A stretch of 64,000 bases of DNA from Diadema setosum (lineage: Eukaryota > Echinodermata > Echinoidea > Diadematoida > Diadematidae): the NCBI RefSeq assembly GCF_964275005.1, contig NW_027307652.1, forward strand, positions 124,001 through 188,000, read 5' to 3'. A program made the position numbers and the translations under genes. Numbering within the stretch: position 1 is the first letter of the stretch; the number at the start of each line of letters is the position of its first letter. Below are positions 11,252 to 23,113 of this stretch, in pieces. Below the pieces are notes generated by a model. The model ran no database searches and was not told the DNA's origin. It was given only the letters and a program-made list of their open reading frames with translations.

Positions 11252-12442
11252 TGTATACAGATTTGGTACCAAAGATAGCAGATATGACTCCCTTTTCTAA
11301 ATGAGAATCCAAACATCACACGGCCAATGTCTCTGACCACAGATGAAACCTGCATGGTCATGCCTATTGCGATCAGGACTTGAATCATTGATTAAAAAAA
11401 AAGATCGGATCACCTTAATTTGTCAGTGATGACAAATTACAATCTCTAGTTGGTTCTTCTTCTTCTTCTTCTTCTTTATTTCTGGACAAAATTTGTGTAG
11501 AGGTTAGCTCAGAAAGTCCTCTTCCTATCAATTTCAAAATTATACCATATATGTATCATGTCCCAAAGACGACAGATCTAATGTATAATAGTGATCAGTC
11601 GACCGTGACGTCACTGTGACGTCATTATATGAAAACACATTCTCAATCATATCTCACTAATGGAATAGAGTTTTTCAATGAAATTTACGTCACATATATT
11701 TCAAGTTATGCGCATTCTACTCATATTCTCAAAATTCATATTTTCTCTTAAAACGTGCGCGTACGCGCGCGTTGAAATATTTGTATGCTCAAATCGAGCT
11801 CAAATTTTTTTTGCACACGTTTCAGACCATTTGCAGCATTTTTTGAAAAATTGAAAAAATTGGACGGACGCGTACGCGCGCGCACATATACGCACGTACA
11901 GCTCATATGCAACAGAAATTTCCCGATTTTTTTCATTTATCGGATGTCTGAAAAGTCAAGGAACATTTCTAGCAAGTTTCAAGTCAATCCGACTCAATAT
12001 GACGTCATACGGGACTGTCAAAGTTGAAATTCCGCGCGCGCGTCAATGGCGATATACAGTACAACAATGCCCAAAAACCGCCAATTTTAAATCCGATTTT
12101 ACTCGTCAGGATGGACGGTGACCCCCCATTTTCTTTACATATTCTGAAAGCTGATGAGTTGTACATGTCAGTTTATGGGTTGGCGATACTGAAAAAGTGA
12201 TTAAAAGATATCAAATTTCTTAATAAAGTAAAAAAAGTAAATTTTCAAAATGACGTCATCAATTTTCAAGTTTACTTGGGCGTATCTCACTTATCCTCTG
12301 CCAATTTTCACTCAGATTTCAGTATGTTGTAGCTTATTAAATGTTCTTTCATTAATGTATTAACAACATTTTGATTGGATGGCGGCATCACCTCGTAAAA
12401 ATGGATTAAAAGTAATCTTGTCAAATTTGACCAGTTTACGTG
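11252..12442 (+). repeat. Beta module copy 5
   Basis: CTAG lies at 11446-11449, followed by a (TTC)n tract and no hairpin cassette. The CRE pair has the diagnostic ACTGTGACGTCA variant shared with copies 10, 13 and 14, so these copies form one sub-lineage. Confidence 0.83.
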
Positions 12443-14033
12443 TTATCTCTATGGGAGAGCAGTTTTTCTGGCAGTGAAAATTGACATGACTATCTTTTTC
12501 GAGCATTAGCTCACTTATGCTTCGGTGAATTTTTCCCAGATTTTAGTATGTTGTAGCTGAGACTTTGGGCTATCGTGAGTGTGCCCTCCATTTTTTCATA
12601 CGAGGCCGGCATCACGTCGAAAAACTTGGTTGAAAATGGCACGTGGCTTCGATGCAGCGTCATTTTGCTTAATACACAGGGCCTATGGAGCATGAAATAG
12701 GTCATTGCATAGCGCATCCGACTCGTAATCCTAAGGTCCCTGGTTCGAGCCTCACCCTTGCCAATATTTTTTTATTTTTTTTTCCAAACTCTTTTTTCTT
12801 CTTTTTCTTTATTTAGTCTTAATCTCCCTTCCTAACTTTATCTTTTTCTGATTTTTTAATGCTTCTCCTTCAAATTTCTATAAAGTAACATAATTTTTTC
12901 TTTATTTTTCTTTCTTTCTACTACATTCTGTGCAATAGATGAAGAACAACAATGGTTATCAATCCCATATTTTGCACATGTTTAGTTCATGTCACGTACA
13001 TTATTTCATAAAATAACAACTTCTTGATCGGACACCATCTTGGGTATGTAAATTAGGGTCAAAGGTCATAAATGTTTCATCCTGTATCTTGGTGAATACA
13101 TGTCCTATCTTTACCATATTTTGCACACGTAAAGACCATGTTACAAGGATCATTTCACAAAATAACCACTTTTTGCTCAGATGCCATCTTGGCTGTGCAA
13201 AGTGGGGTCAAAGGTCATATGTACTTCTTCCTGTATCTTCGTTATGACGTGTTATCTGTATGGGAGGGACTTTTTCTAGATGTGAAAATTGACATGATTG
13301 TCTTTATCGACGACTAGCTCACTTATCCTTCGGTGAATTTCTTCCAGATTTTAGTATGTTGTAGCCAATTTAATACTCTTTAAGTTTTGTTCATCAAAAT
13401 TTTAATCGGATGATGTCTTCACCTCGTGAAAATGGATATAATGTAACCTTGTCAAATTTAACCAGTTTACGTGTTATCTCTATGGGAGGGAATTTTTCTG
13501 GAAATGAAAATTGACATGACGGTCTTTATCGAGCACTAGCTCACTTACTCCTCGGTGAATTTCTCCCAGATTTTAATATGTTGTAGCTGAGACTTTGGGC
13601 TATCGTCGATATTCGCTCCATCTTTTCATACGACGCCGAGATCACGTCAAAAAACTTGGTTGAAATCAAACTTATCTTCGATGTATTGAGATATTTCTTT
13701 CTTTCTGCAACTTTCTTTGCAATAACTCTAGAAAAACAGCCCCTATCACCCCCATATTTTGCACATGTTTAGTTTATGTCACGTACATTATTTCATAAAA
13801 TAACAACTACTTGATCAGACACCATCTTGGGTATGTAAATTAGGGTCAAAGGTCATAAATGTTTCAACCTGTATCTTGGTGAATACATGTCCTATCTTTC
13901 CAATATTTTGCACACGCAAAGACCATGTTACAAGAATCATTTCACAAAATAACCACTTTTTGCTCAGATGCCATCTTGGCTGTGCAAAGTTGGGTCAATG
14001 GTCAAATGTACTTCATTCTGTATCTTCGTTATA
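12443..14033 (+). repeat. Alpha modules with SINE-like copy 2
   Basis: Alpha DNA interrupted by the tRNA-like insertion (12638-12930). It is followed by the short alpha sub-type with the CCAATTTAATACTC segment near 13370 and a full unit running into beta copy 6. Confidence 0.8.
12638..12930 (+). mobile_element. tRNA-derived SINE-like insertion, copy 2
   Basis: The tRNA-like segment at about 12686-12762 has the best B box of the three copies (GGTTCGAGCCT). The T-rich tail starts near 12766. Its flanks match copy 3 more closely than copy 1 (shared CTAAGGTCCCTGGTTCGAG). Confidence 0.55.
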
Positions 14034-14041
14034 GTTTATAC

Positions 14042-14059
14042 CAGGGAGGTACCTCCCTG
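14042..14059. mobile_element. 18-bp palindromic hAT-like remnant with 8-bp target duplication
   Basis: CAGGGAGGTACCTCCCTG is a perfect palindrome flanked by exact 8-bp direct repeats GTTTATAC (14034-14041 and 14060-14067). Other beta copies read GTGTATACCGAA without it. An 8-bp duplication and CAGGG-type ends are typical of the hAT superfamily. Only the fused terminal repeats remain, so it cannot move by itself. Confidence 0.65.
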
Positions 14060-14165
14060 GTTTATACCGAATTTGGTACCAAAGATGGTAGACCTGACTC
14101 TCTTTTGTAAATGAGAATCCAAATATCACACGGCCAATGTCTCTAAACACAGATGAAACCTATAT

Positions 14166-14683
14166 TCAAGATTCAAGATTCAAGATAATTTATTGTCATG
14201 TATAAAATATACATAAAATTTGTTTTCGGACATACATAAAGATAGAGGTGCATAAATGAAGAATATAAATCATGAAATAAGTTAACATAAGTTTTATACC
14301 ATACATACATAAAATATATACATTTAATACAAAAAAAATGAAATATTGCAGGAGAAAATAAGCGTATATAAAGTATGCATTTTTTTTTTTTTTTTCCCCC
14401 TTCGCCCTATTCACCCCATCCAGGCACTTCCATATGCTAGAGCACTCCTCCAGTTGAGACTTTAACACATGTTCTACACACCACTACCCCCCCCCCGACT
14501 CTCAAAGAGTACACTTCCACATACACACCCACACACACACGCACACACACACATACACGCACACACACATACCCCACACCCGCGAGTTACACCCATATAA
14601 ACTTATACATACACACACACACATACACCAAAACTATCACCTAATCAACGTGAAAGAGCGCTCCAGCACACAAAAAGCCTGGG
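14166..14683 (-). mobile_element. Truncated non-LTR retrotransposon 3' end
   Basis: Foreign DNA splits the CCTATATGGTCATGCC phrase of beta. It begins on the plus strand with ATTCAAG repeats, the complement of a (CTTGAAT)n tail as found at 3' ends of some LINEs, so the element runs on the minus strand. The interior has a T17 run, a C run and a (CA)-rich microsatellite (14519-14640). No reverse-transcriptase motif is present. A few bases of host sequence appear lost at the right edge. Confidence 0.5.
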
Positions 14684-15859
14684 CATGCCTATTGCGATCA
14701 GGACTCGAATCATTGATTAAAAAAAAAAAAAATCGGATCACCTAATTTGTCAGTCTTGACAAATTCCGAGTCTAGTTAGGTGATCCGAGTATCCTCTCGG
14801 ATCACCTTCTGTATCTGTACGGATTCTTTGTTAGGTGATCCGAGTATCCTCTCGGATCACCTTCTGTATCTGTACGGAATCTTTCTTTCTTTGTTTCTGG
14901 ACAAAATTTGTGCAGAGATTAGCTCAGAAAGTGCGTTGCCTTTCAATGTCAAACTTATACCATATATGTATCGTCTCCCAAAGACGGCAATCGAACTAAT
15001 ATCATGGTGATCAGTCGACCGTGACGTCACTATGACGTCATTATGTGAAAACACATTCTCAATCATATCTCATTAATGGAATCGAGTTTTTCAATGAAAT
15101 TTACGTCACATATATTTCACGTCAAGTGCATTCTACTCATATTCTCAAAATTCATCTATACCTTAAAACGTGCGCGTACGCGCGCGTTGAAATATTTGTA
15201 TGCTCAAATCGAGCTCAAATTTTTTTTGCACATGTTTCAGACCATTTGGAGCATTTTTTGAAAAATTGAAAAATTTGGGCGGACGCGTACGCGCGCACTC
15301 ATATGCGCACGCACAGCTCATATGCAATAGAAATTTCCCGTTTTTTCACATTTATCGGCTGCCTGAAATGTCAAGGAATATTTCTACCAAGTTTCAAGTC
15401 AATCCGACTCAATATGACGTCATACGGGCCCGTCAAAGTTGAAATTCCGCGCGCGCGTCAATGGCGATATACAGTGCAACTATGCCAAAAAAATGACAAT
15501 TTTAAATCCGATTTTACTCGTCAGGATGGACGGTGACCCCCCATTTTCTGTACACATTTTGAAAGCTGATGAGTTGTACATGTCATTTCATGAGGTGGCA
15601 ATGCTGACAAAATGATTAAGAGATATCAAATTTCTTAATAAAGTAAAAAAAGTAAATTTTCCAAATGACGTCATCATATTTCAAGTTCATTCGAGCGTAT
15701 CTCACGAGTCTTCTGTCAATTTTCACCCAGATTTCAGTATGATGTAGCTTATTTAATGTTCTTTCAAACATAAAATTACAACATTTTGATTGGATAACGG
15801 TATCACCTCGTAAAAATGGATTGAAAGTAATCTTGCCAAATTTGACCAGTTTACGTGTT

Positions 15860-18800
15860 ATCTCTATAGGAGTGCAGTTTTTCTGGAAATGAAAATTGAC
15901 ATGACTATCTTTATCGAGCACTAGCTCACTTAAGCTTCGGTAAATTTCTCCCAGATTTTAATATGTTGTAGCTGAGACTTTAGGCTACCGTAAGTGTTCC
16001 CCTTGTTTTTTCATACGATGTCAGAATCACGTCAAAAAATTGGGTTGAAATTCAGGCTCATCTCTGATGTATTGAGATATATCTTTCTTTCTGCAACTTT
16101 CTTTGCAATAACTCAAGAAAAACGGCCTCTATCACTTCCATATTTTGCACATGTTCAGTTCATGTCATGTGAATTATTTCATAAAATAACAACTACTTGA
16201 TCGGACACCATCTTGGGTATGTAAATTAGGGTCAAAGGTCATAAGTGTTTCACCCTGTATCTTAGTGAATACATGTCCTATCTTTCCCACATTTTGCACA
16301 CGCAAAGACCATGTTACAAGGATCATTTCACAAAATAACTACTTTTTACTCAGTTGCCATCTTGTCTGTGCAAATTTAGGTCAAAGGTCGTATGTACTTC
16401 TTTTTGTGTCTTCGTTATGACGTGTAATCTCTATGGGAGGGAATTTTTTTAAATGTGAAAATTGACATGATTGTCTTTATCGAGCACTAGCTCACTTACC
16501 CTTTGGTGAATTTCTCCCAGATTTTAATATGTTGTAGCTGAGACTTCGCGCTATCGTTACGTCAACCTTCGTTATTTCATACGATGTCGGGATTACGATA
16601 AAAAACTTGGTTGAAATTAAAGCTTATCTTCTATGTATTGAGATATTTCTTTCTTTCTGCAACTTTCTTTGCAATAACTCAAGACAAACACACCCTATCA
16701 CCCCCATATTTTGCACATGTTTAGTTCATGTCACGTACATTATTTCATAAAATAACAACTACTTGATCGGACGCCATCTTGGGTATGTGAACTAGGGTCA
16801 AAGGTCATAAGTGTTTCACCCTGTATCTTAGTGAATACATGTCCTATCTTTCCCACATTTTGCACACGCAAGGACCATGTTACAAGGATCATTTCACAAA
16901 ATAACTACTTTTTACTCAGTTGCCATCTTGTCTGTGCAAATTTAGGTCAAAGGTCATATGTACTTCTTTTTGTATCTTCGTTATGACGTGTTATCTCTAT
17001 TGGGGGGAATTTTTTCTAACGTGAAAATTGACATGATTGTCTTTATCGAGCGCTAGCTCACTTACCCTTCAGTGAATTTCTCCCAGATTTTTATATGTTG
17101 TAGCTGAGACTTTGCGCTATCGTTACGTCAACCTTCGTTTTTTCATACGATGTCGGGATTACGATAAAAAACTTGGTTGAAATTAAAGCTTATCTTCTAT
17201 GTATTGAGATATTTCTTTCTTTGTGCAACTTTCTTTGCAATAACTCAAGACAAACACGCCCTATCACCCCCATATTTTGCACATGTTTAGTTCATGTCAC
17301 GTACATTATTTCATAAAATAACTACTTGATCGGACACCGTCTTGGGTATGTAAACTAGGGTCAAAGGTCACAAGTGTTTCACCCTGTATCTTAGTGAATA
17401 CATGTCCTATCTTTCCCACATTTTGCACACGCAAAGACCATGTTACAAGGATCATTTCACAAAATAACTACTTTTTACTCAGATGCCATCTTGTCTGTGC
17501 AAATTGAGGTCAAAGGTCATATGTACTTCTTTTTGTATCTTCGTTATGACGTGTAATCTCTATGGGAGGGAATTTTTTTAATGTGAGAATTGACATGATT
17601 GTCTTTATCGAGCACTAGCTCACTTACCCTTCGGTGAATTTCTCCCAGATTTTAATATGTTGTAGCCGAGACTTTGCGCTATCTTTACGTTTACCTTTTT
17701 TTTTTTCATACGATGTCGGGATTACGATAAAAAACTTGGTTGAACTTAAAGCTTATCTTCTATGTAATGAGATATTTCTTTCTTTCTGCAACTTTCTTTG
17801 CAATAACTCAAGACAAACACACCCTATCACCCCCATATTTTGCACATGTTTAGTTCATGTCACGTACATTATTTCATAAAATAACAACTACTTGATCGGA
17901 CGCCATCTTGGGTGTGTGAACTAGGGTCAAAGGTCATAAGTGTTTCACCCTGTATCTTAGTGAATACATGTCCTATCTTTCCCACATTTTGCACACGCAA
18001 AGACCATGTTACAAGGATCATTTCACAAAATAACGACTTTTTACTCAGTTGCCATCTTGTCTGTGCAAATTGAGGTCAAAGGTCATATGTACTTCTTTTT
18101 GTATCTTCGTTATGACGTGTTATCTCTATTGGGGGGAATTTTTTCTAACGTGAAAATTGACATGGTTGTCTTTATCGAGCGCTAGCTCACTTACCCTTCA
18201 GTGAATTTCTCCCAGATTTTTATATGTTGTAGCTGAGACTTTGCGCTATCGTTACGTCAACCTTCGTTTTTTCATACGATGTCGGGATTACGATAAAAAA
18301 CTTGGTTGAAATTAAAGCTTATCTTCTATGTATTGAGATATTTCTTTCTTTGTGCAACTTTCTTTGCAATAACTCAAGACAAACACGCCCTATCACCCCC
18401 ATATTTTGCACATGTTTAGTTCATGTCACGTACATTATTTCATAAAATAACTACTTGATCGGACACCGTCTTGGGTATGTAAACTAGGGTCAAAGGTCAT
18501 AAGTGTTTCACCCTGTATCTTAGTGAATACATGTCCTATCTTTCCCACATTTTGCACACGCAAAGACCATGTTACAAGGATCATTTCACAAAATAACTAC
18601 TTTTTACTCAGATGCCATCTTGTCTGTGCAAATTGAGGTCAAAGGTCATATGTACTTCTTTTTGTATCTTCGTTATGACGTGTAATCTCTATGGGAGGGA
18701 ATTTTTTTTAATGTGAGAATTGACATGATTGTCTTTATCGAGCACTAGCTCACTTACCCTTCGGTGAATTTCTCCCAGATTTTAATATGTTGTAGCCGAG

Positions 18801-19082
18801 ACTTTGCGCTATCTTTACGTTTACCTTTGTTTTTTTCATACGATGTCGGGATTACGATAAAAAACTTGGTTGAAATTAAAGCTTATCTTCTATGTATTGA
18901 GATATTTCTTTCTTTCTGCAACTTTCTTTGCAATAACTCAAAAAAAAAAAAAAAACACGCCCTATCACCCCCCCATATTTTGCTCATGTTTAGTTCATGT
19001 CACGTACCTTATTTCATAAAATAACAACTACTAGATCGGACAACATCTTGGGTATGTAAATTAGGGTCAAAGGTCATAAATG
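15860..19082 (+). repeat. Pure alpha run, 1.13-kb dimeric tandem repeats
   Basis: Unit starts fall at about 15860, 16425, 16991, 17556, 18120 and 18686, a 564-566 bp period. Alternate units are nearly identical: TTATCTCTATTGGGGGG occurs at 16991 and 18120, and the GTAATCTCTATGGG type at 16425, 17556 and 18686. The amplified unit is therefore a 1.13-kb dimer. No beta module intervenes. The last unit is cut after about 397 bp at the block edge. Confidence 0.87.
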
Positions 19083-19529
19083 TTGCATTTTGTGACTGTG
19101 TAGGCCTACACGGAATCTTCCTCGTCTAATCATGTGTTGTCATGGAATGTAAAATAAATAGACTAGGAAAAAATCATGGTTATAAACCAATTATTAAAAA
19201 AAAAATAAGAAATTATATTTTGTCGTCTCTCACCCTTTCCCCTTCTCTCTCTTGCCCTGTCTTTTCCATACCTGTCTCTTTCCATTCCTAAAATGTAATG
19301 CTGATAAAGAAATGTTTTTATCTAAGAATAGACTGAGTGATGATGAATTCTCACATTCACGTCTATGGGACTTTTAATCAGTGATCCCTTTGACATTAGT
19401 AACAACTTAATTTGTAGATTTTTTCCCCCCACCATATTTCATTCAAAGCAAGCTCACTTTTGTAATTTGGTGTTAATTTAATGTTAAGCTGTGGATGGTT
19501 CATGGAACACACATACATGTATACATACA

Positions 19530-19565
<36 letters not shown>

Positions 19566-20040
19566 GTTTGAGAAACATAACAGCTTCATCCATAAGTATG
19601 AAATTCTTCATATTGTTTTTTAAATATTATTGTTCGTCATCTCATGATCAAGTAGTGGTGACATTGGTAAAGAGCTGACGTGTGCAGCATATCAATGTCA
19701 GAATGCATTCTATTCACTTTTCACAGGTCCTCAATTATAAGAGACTGCTTCTTACTCCTACTCAATAAGTGTGACCCAAAAAAGCATGCCTGTACATGTG
19801 TAGCAATGTGTTCCATTTGCGTACGTTCTCATCGAGTATATTTTGTAATAAAGGTTCACCTCTTTGTGTTGCCTTTGTGTGTGAATTGGGTGCTATCATG
19901 TGGTGATCATTAAGTATTGTTCTTGCTGTCACAAAAATGAGGCAAAAGCAGTCATCGGTTTTAGGTCACTGGTTACACAGAATTTATTCCTTTGTTTAGA
20001 TGCTCACAAATTTGAAGACCTCTGGTCTTAGGGTGCACAC
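19083..20040. other. Unique-looking spacer at left of island
   Basis: It starts abruptly after alpha with GACTGTGTAGGCC. It contains a (CA)n microsatellite (about 19523-19562) and AT-rich single-copy-like sequence. I see no convincing reading frame or RNA gene. Confidence 0.6.
19523..19562. repeat. (CA)n microsatellite
   Basis: An uninterrupted CA dinucleotide run of about 18 units, preceded by imperfect CATACA repeats. Confidence 0.95.
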
Positions 20041-20714
20041 TCACAGCAGGGGCAGCTCCAGGAATTCCTTAAAGGGGGGAGGGGCCTTTGCAACTTAATG
20101 GGGAATGTTCATTTTTTTTATTTTTTTTTTTTTTTATCAACAAGTAATAACCTTCCCTTGAGAATGGCAAGAACATGCTTGCCGAAATGTCAGGATTGGA
20201 TAGGACCTTTTCAGGGCCACACACTTATCCTAGAAAGAATACGCAGTGGACGTGAAACCTTATAATCAACCAATGTTCTACCACCATGGAAGCGTTTATC
20301 TGATTTCATCAAACGATAAAGAGGGATCACATGCCTAATGCACATGTTGGAAGGTAGGCCTCGTGACGTGTTGCATGTGACAAGATACCATTATCCTTAT
20401 GTAACTGGAATGCGCACCAAACACACTCTCATCATACCAAACAGCCACATTCTAACTTCCTGAGATATGACTCCACACGATTTACCAACAACATTCGTTG
20501 ACAATTGAATACTATTATATTCAATTATTAATATGCATGTTTTATTGACGTGCTGTACATAATGTATCACACGCAGGTGATAACTATGGGGTGCTTTTAA
20601 CAGAACAATTTATTAATCAGTGAAATCACTATACAACTCTCAATGAGAATATAACAGCACCATCTGTATCTGCTAAAACAAAGGTTTTAAACTTGAGGGG
20701 TGTAATAGTTATGA
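20041..20714. other. Degenerate transposon remnants
   Basis: A CAGGGGCAGCTCCAGGAATT phrase followed by a G-rich stretch near 20054 resembles a hAT-type terminal repeat, but no partner end was found. A T-rich run lies at 20112-20136. A GGCAAG...CTTGCC stem (20166-20183) followed by GAAATGTC resembles a motif seen near 3' ends of some retroelements. These assignments are weak and no gene is evident. Confidence 0.3.
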
Positions 20715-20731
20715 TAGGCTACGGTCACAAC
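20715..20731 (+). repeat. Harbinger left terminal inverted repeat
   Basis: It reads TAGGCTACGGTCACAAC and is the exact reverse complement of 24532-24548. The next block, to about 21190, is a GC-rich sub-terminal region with direct repeats of CAGGCACTGCC and GAGCGGTC words. Confidence 0.85.
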
Positions 20732-21215
20732 CCCCAAAATCAGCCTGCTCGGGCCTGCTCGGCAACCGCTCGGCGACCGCTCGGCGAGTTTTTAGCCAAT
20801 ATCGGTCAGTCGCCGAACGGTGACCGACCAGGCACTGCTGATTTTTAGGGCATCGGTTGGTCGCAGCTGAAGTTTTAGCGCGGATTTAAAATTTCTGCGG
20901 TGTCCACTCGATTTCTAGTCGCCGTCCAAAATACGCTCGGTGCCTGGGCAGCCACTGCCCAGGCACTGCCCAGGTACTGCCCAGGCACCGCCCAGGCACC
21001 GACCTAATCGAGCGGTCACCGATCTAATCGAGCGGTCGCCGTTGGGCAGTTTAGATAAAAAGAAAATTAAGCCCTAAGAGAATCAGTTGCCGAGCAGTGG
21101 CCACTCGATGACGGATGGGAGATTGGTTGGTCACCGGTCAGTCACTGGTCGGTGAGTCAAAAACTGACCGGCGTCCGGGCAGCGACTGCTTGATTTACAG
21201 CGGCGTTCCCCAGAT

Positions 21216-21353
21216 TATATAAAGAGCTGTCCAGCACTCGCCAAGAGAAACAGTAAGATTTCTGAACGAAGTAATCAACTCAGCCTGGTTTTCCCAACAA
21301 TTTTCATTCACAAGAAAATGCCAAAAGCGCAAAGGAAAAGCACTTCAAAGTGA
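21216..21353 (+). pseudogene. Promoter and first codons of a second Harbinger gene (fossil)
   Basis: A TATA box TATATAAAG (21216-21224) is followed about 95 bp later by ATG (21318) opening an 11-codon basic frame that stops at 21353. Harbinger elements usually carry a Myb/SANT-like DNA-binding gene beside the transposase, so this may be the remaining start of that gene, cut where the deletion joined it to transposase exon 2. That assignment is inferred from position only. Confidence 0.35.
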
Positions 21354-21390
21354 CAAGACGGGGAGGAGGAACTGGGCCGTCTGGAACAGG

Positions 21391-21529
21391 TATGGAGATG
21401 GCCTGGCACACCTCGGGGATGAACATAGAGATTGTATTGTGCGCCACCCGAAAGCTGAACTCTAGAGACCGAAAAGAGTTACCGGTGGTTATAGGAAGCG
21501 CCAGGCCAGGCTGCAATGGAGCTCCGCCT
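21391..21529 (-). pseudogene. PIF/Harbinger transposase, exon 2 fragment
   Basis: The minus-strand translation contains PGLALPIT, TGNSFRSL and SFRVAHNTISMFIPEVCQAI, a block diagnostic of HARBI1/PIF transposases just upstream of the DDE domain. The 5' edge is a good acceptor (pyrimidine-rich tract then TTGTAG, exon starting at 21529). Its phase fits exon 1 (23713-24068): the joined frame reads across the junction as Lys-Gly. Compared with the usual family sequence, about five residues between PIT and TGNS are missing. After the PEVCQAI block the family resemblance ends, so the nuclease domain is deleted. The left edge is approximate. Confidence 0.7.
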
Positions 21530-21544
21530 CTACAAAAAGGAGAA

Positions 21545-22145
21545 ACAAAACGTGAAATAATGATAAGAAAAGGCATGTTTCACTCACGATCCACCAGTAT
21601 TAATAAACATGTATATTGATATGATGTGGAATCTAATAGGCACCTAGACTGACGAATTGAATTCAGAGGGCGCAACTTTTTTAAAAGTACATTGTATGTT
21701 TGCACCAAGGAAAAAAATAAAATGAAATAGGACCATAAATATGTGATAATAATAACAACTGTCATCAAGTATTGTAGGCCAGGTTCAGCAAATACCTCTT
21801 GAGATTATGTTATAATACTTAAGCAAAACTGATTTCTTTATCAGTTGAGTGCGTGTATATGGAAAAAAAAGACGTGACAAACGATTGCCCCAAACCTCTG
21901 TGTAAAATCTAGTGACACATGTGTGTGTACTCTTTCATCTCTCACGTAAGCAACGCTTGAGAGATACATTTAATGGATTTAAATCATCTGCAGCGTCACA
22001 TATTACTAAAGAATTTACTTATTAATAATGTAGTAAAAGGTGGTACTATTAAATAGTATGACTTATCTAATCATTCAACTTTAAAGTTACATATCATGAT
22101 ATTATCTGGAAATATATATCACTTGAACTTGAAATTCCCAAACTA
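21545..22145. repeat. 600-bp direct repeat, left copy
   Basis: This stretch is nearly identical to 23114-23711: both share AAAACGTGAAATAAT, the TTCACTCACGATCCACC phrase and a GTGACACATGTGTGTGTACT phrase, and both end AAACTAC. Small differences include a missing TGTA near 23181. The repeat lies inside the transposase intron, and the right copy ends at the exon 1 donor. Confidence 0.85.
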
Positions 22146-22610
22146 CAGTAAACCTCGGATAAGTCGACGTCGAGTGAGTCGAAAATCACTTAAGTCGAAG
22201 CAAAATAAAAAGTCCCGATTTTTCCCTATGTATTTTCTCTAAGAAATATTTGGATAAGCCGAAGTACGAGAGTCGAATTTCGGCTGTGTCGAAGCAAAAC
22301 ATTCAGTCCCTTTTGTACAAAATACACGTAGTTTACATCGCTTGAGCCGAAGAAGATTTGTCTGGCATTCTCATTACATTTAAAGGAGAACAAAAAAATC
22401 GGCATGTCGCAGATCCCCACACTCAATATCTTACACCGTACCGCTCCGCACGCATGTCAAATAAATACGCATGTATACATGTATACACACAGCACATCGA
22501 TCCATACTTTATCCATACACACAGAATATCCATACTTTATCCATGTCAAGCCAGAACTCCTTGGTCAACCAATCGCTGCTTTAATATTTAAGTGACAGGC
22601 CAAGTGGGCG
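22144..22610 (+). mobile_element. pogo/Tigger-like DNA transposon fragment
   Basis: TA is followed by CAGTAAACCTCGGATAAGTC, the style of pogo/Tigger ends, and then by repeated AAGTCGAAG-like words to about 22345. No matching right terminal repeat was found, so the element is truncated. The right limit is approximate. Confidence 0.5.
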
Positions 22611-22679
22611 GAGCTTGTTTGTGCGTGCCCGGCTGGCTGTACAGTTTTGTTCAATGGAGGTGGGATGGGCCTGCTAGGC

Positions 22680-22990
22680 AATGTACAATATAGGTCAAAA
22701 ATCAAGGTCAAAGGTCAAAGAAGTCAAAGGTCAAAATTCTGTGTAGAAGTTTTGAAGCCCTCACCTAGTGCCATCATATAAAGCAAACGGAATCAAAATC
22801 GGGTTAGAAATGGCGAAGGAGTAGCATTTTGAAGCAAAATGTACAATATAGGTCAAAGGTCAAGGTCAAAGGTCACAACTGAAATTCTGTATAGAAGTTT
22901 CAAAGCTCTCATGTAGTGCTATCATATAAAGCAAACAGAATCAAAATCGGGTTAGAAATGGCGAAGGTGTAGCATTTTGAACATTTTGAT
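22680..22990. repeat. 158-bp tandem repeat, two copies
   Basis: AATGTACAATATAGGTCAAA occurs at 22680 and 22838. Both units contain GGTCAAAGGTCA half-site arrays and end with GGCGAAGG-GTAGCATTTTGAA. This resembles the interior of dispersed invertebrate repeats ending in GTTCGGCGGGGAC, seen here at 23101-23113. Confidence 0.75.
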
Positions 22991-23066
22991 CACACACGGA
23001 CGCACGCACGGACGGACGCACGGACGGACGGACGGACGGACACACGGACACACAGACACACACACG
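22991..23066. repeat. (CGGA)n-type microsatellite
   Basis: Repeated ACGGACGC and CGGA words grade into CACACGGACACACAGACACA. Confidence 0.9.
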
Positions 23067-23113
23067 TACGGAGCCCGTTTCATAGTCCCCTGCTCGAACT
23101 CGTTCGGCGGGGA

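Larger units (their letters stand above)
14034..15859 (+). repeat. Beta module copy 6, carrying two insertions
   Basis: The module is enlarged by a palindromic micro-insertion at 14042-14059 and a LINE 3'-end insertion at about 14166-14683. The terminus CTAG is at 14772-14775, followed by two hairpin cassettes. The CRE pair is near 15023-15041. Confidence 0.83.
1..19082 (+). repeat. Satellite block A, alternating alpha and beta modules
   Basis: The whole stretch is reiterated DNA in one orientation. Alpha (about 565 bp) starts near the phrase TTATCTCTATGGGAG and ends near the CTTCGTTATGACGTG phrase. Beta (1.1-1.3 kb) starts at GTGTATACCGAATTTGG and ends at GACCAGTTTACGTG. Beta copies recur about every 2.3-3.4 kb with one to several alpha copies between them. 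The right edge is sharp: the alpha sequence stops after GTTGCATTTTGT at 19082 and unrelated DNA follows. I see no host gene inside. The many 60-90 codon reading frames are translations of the repeat. Confidence 0.93.
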
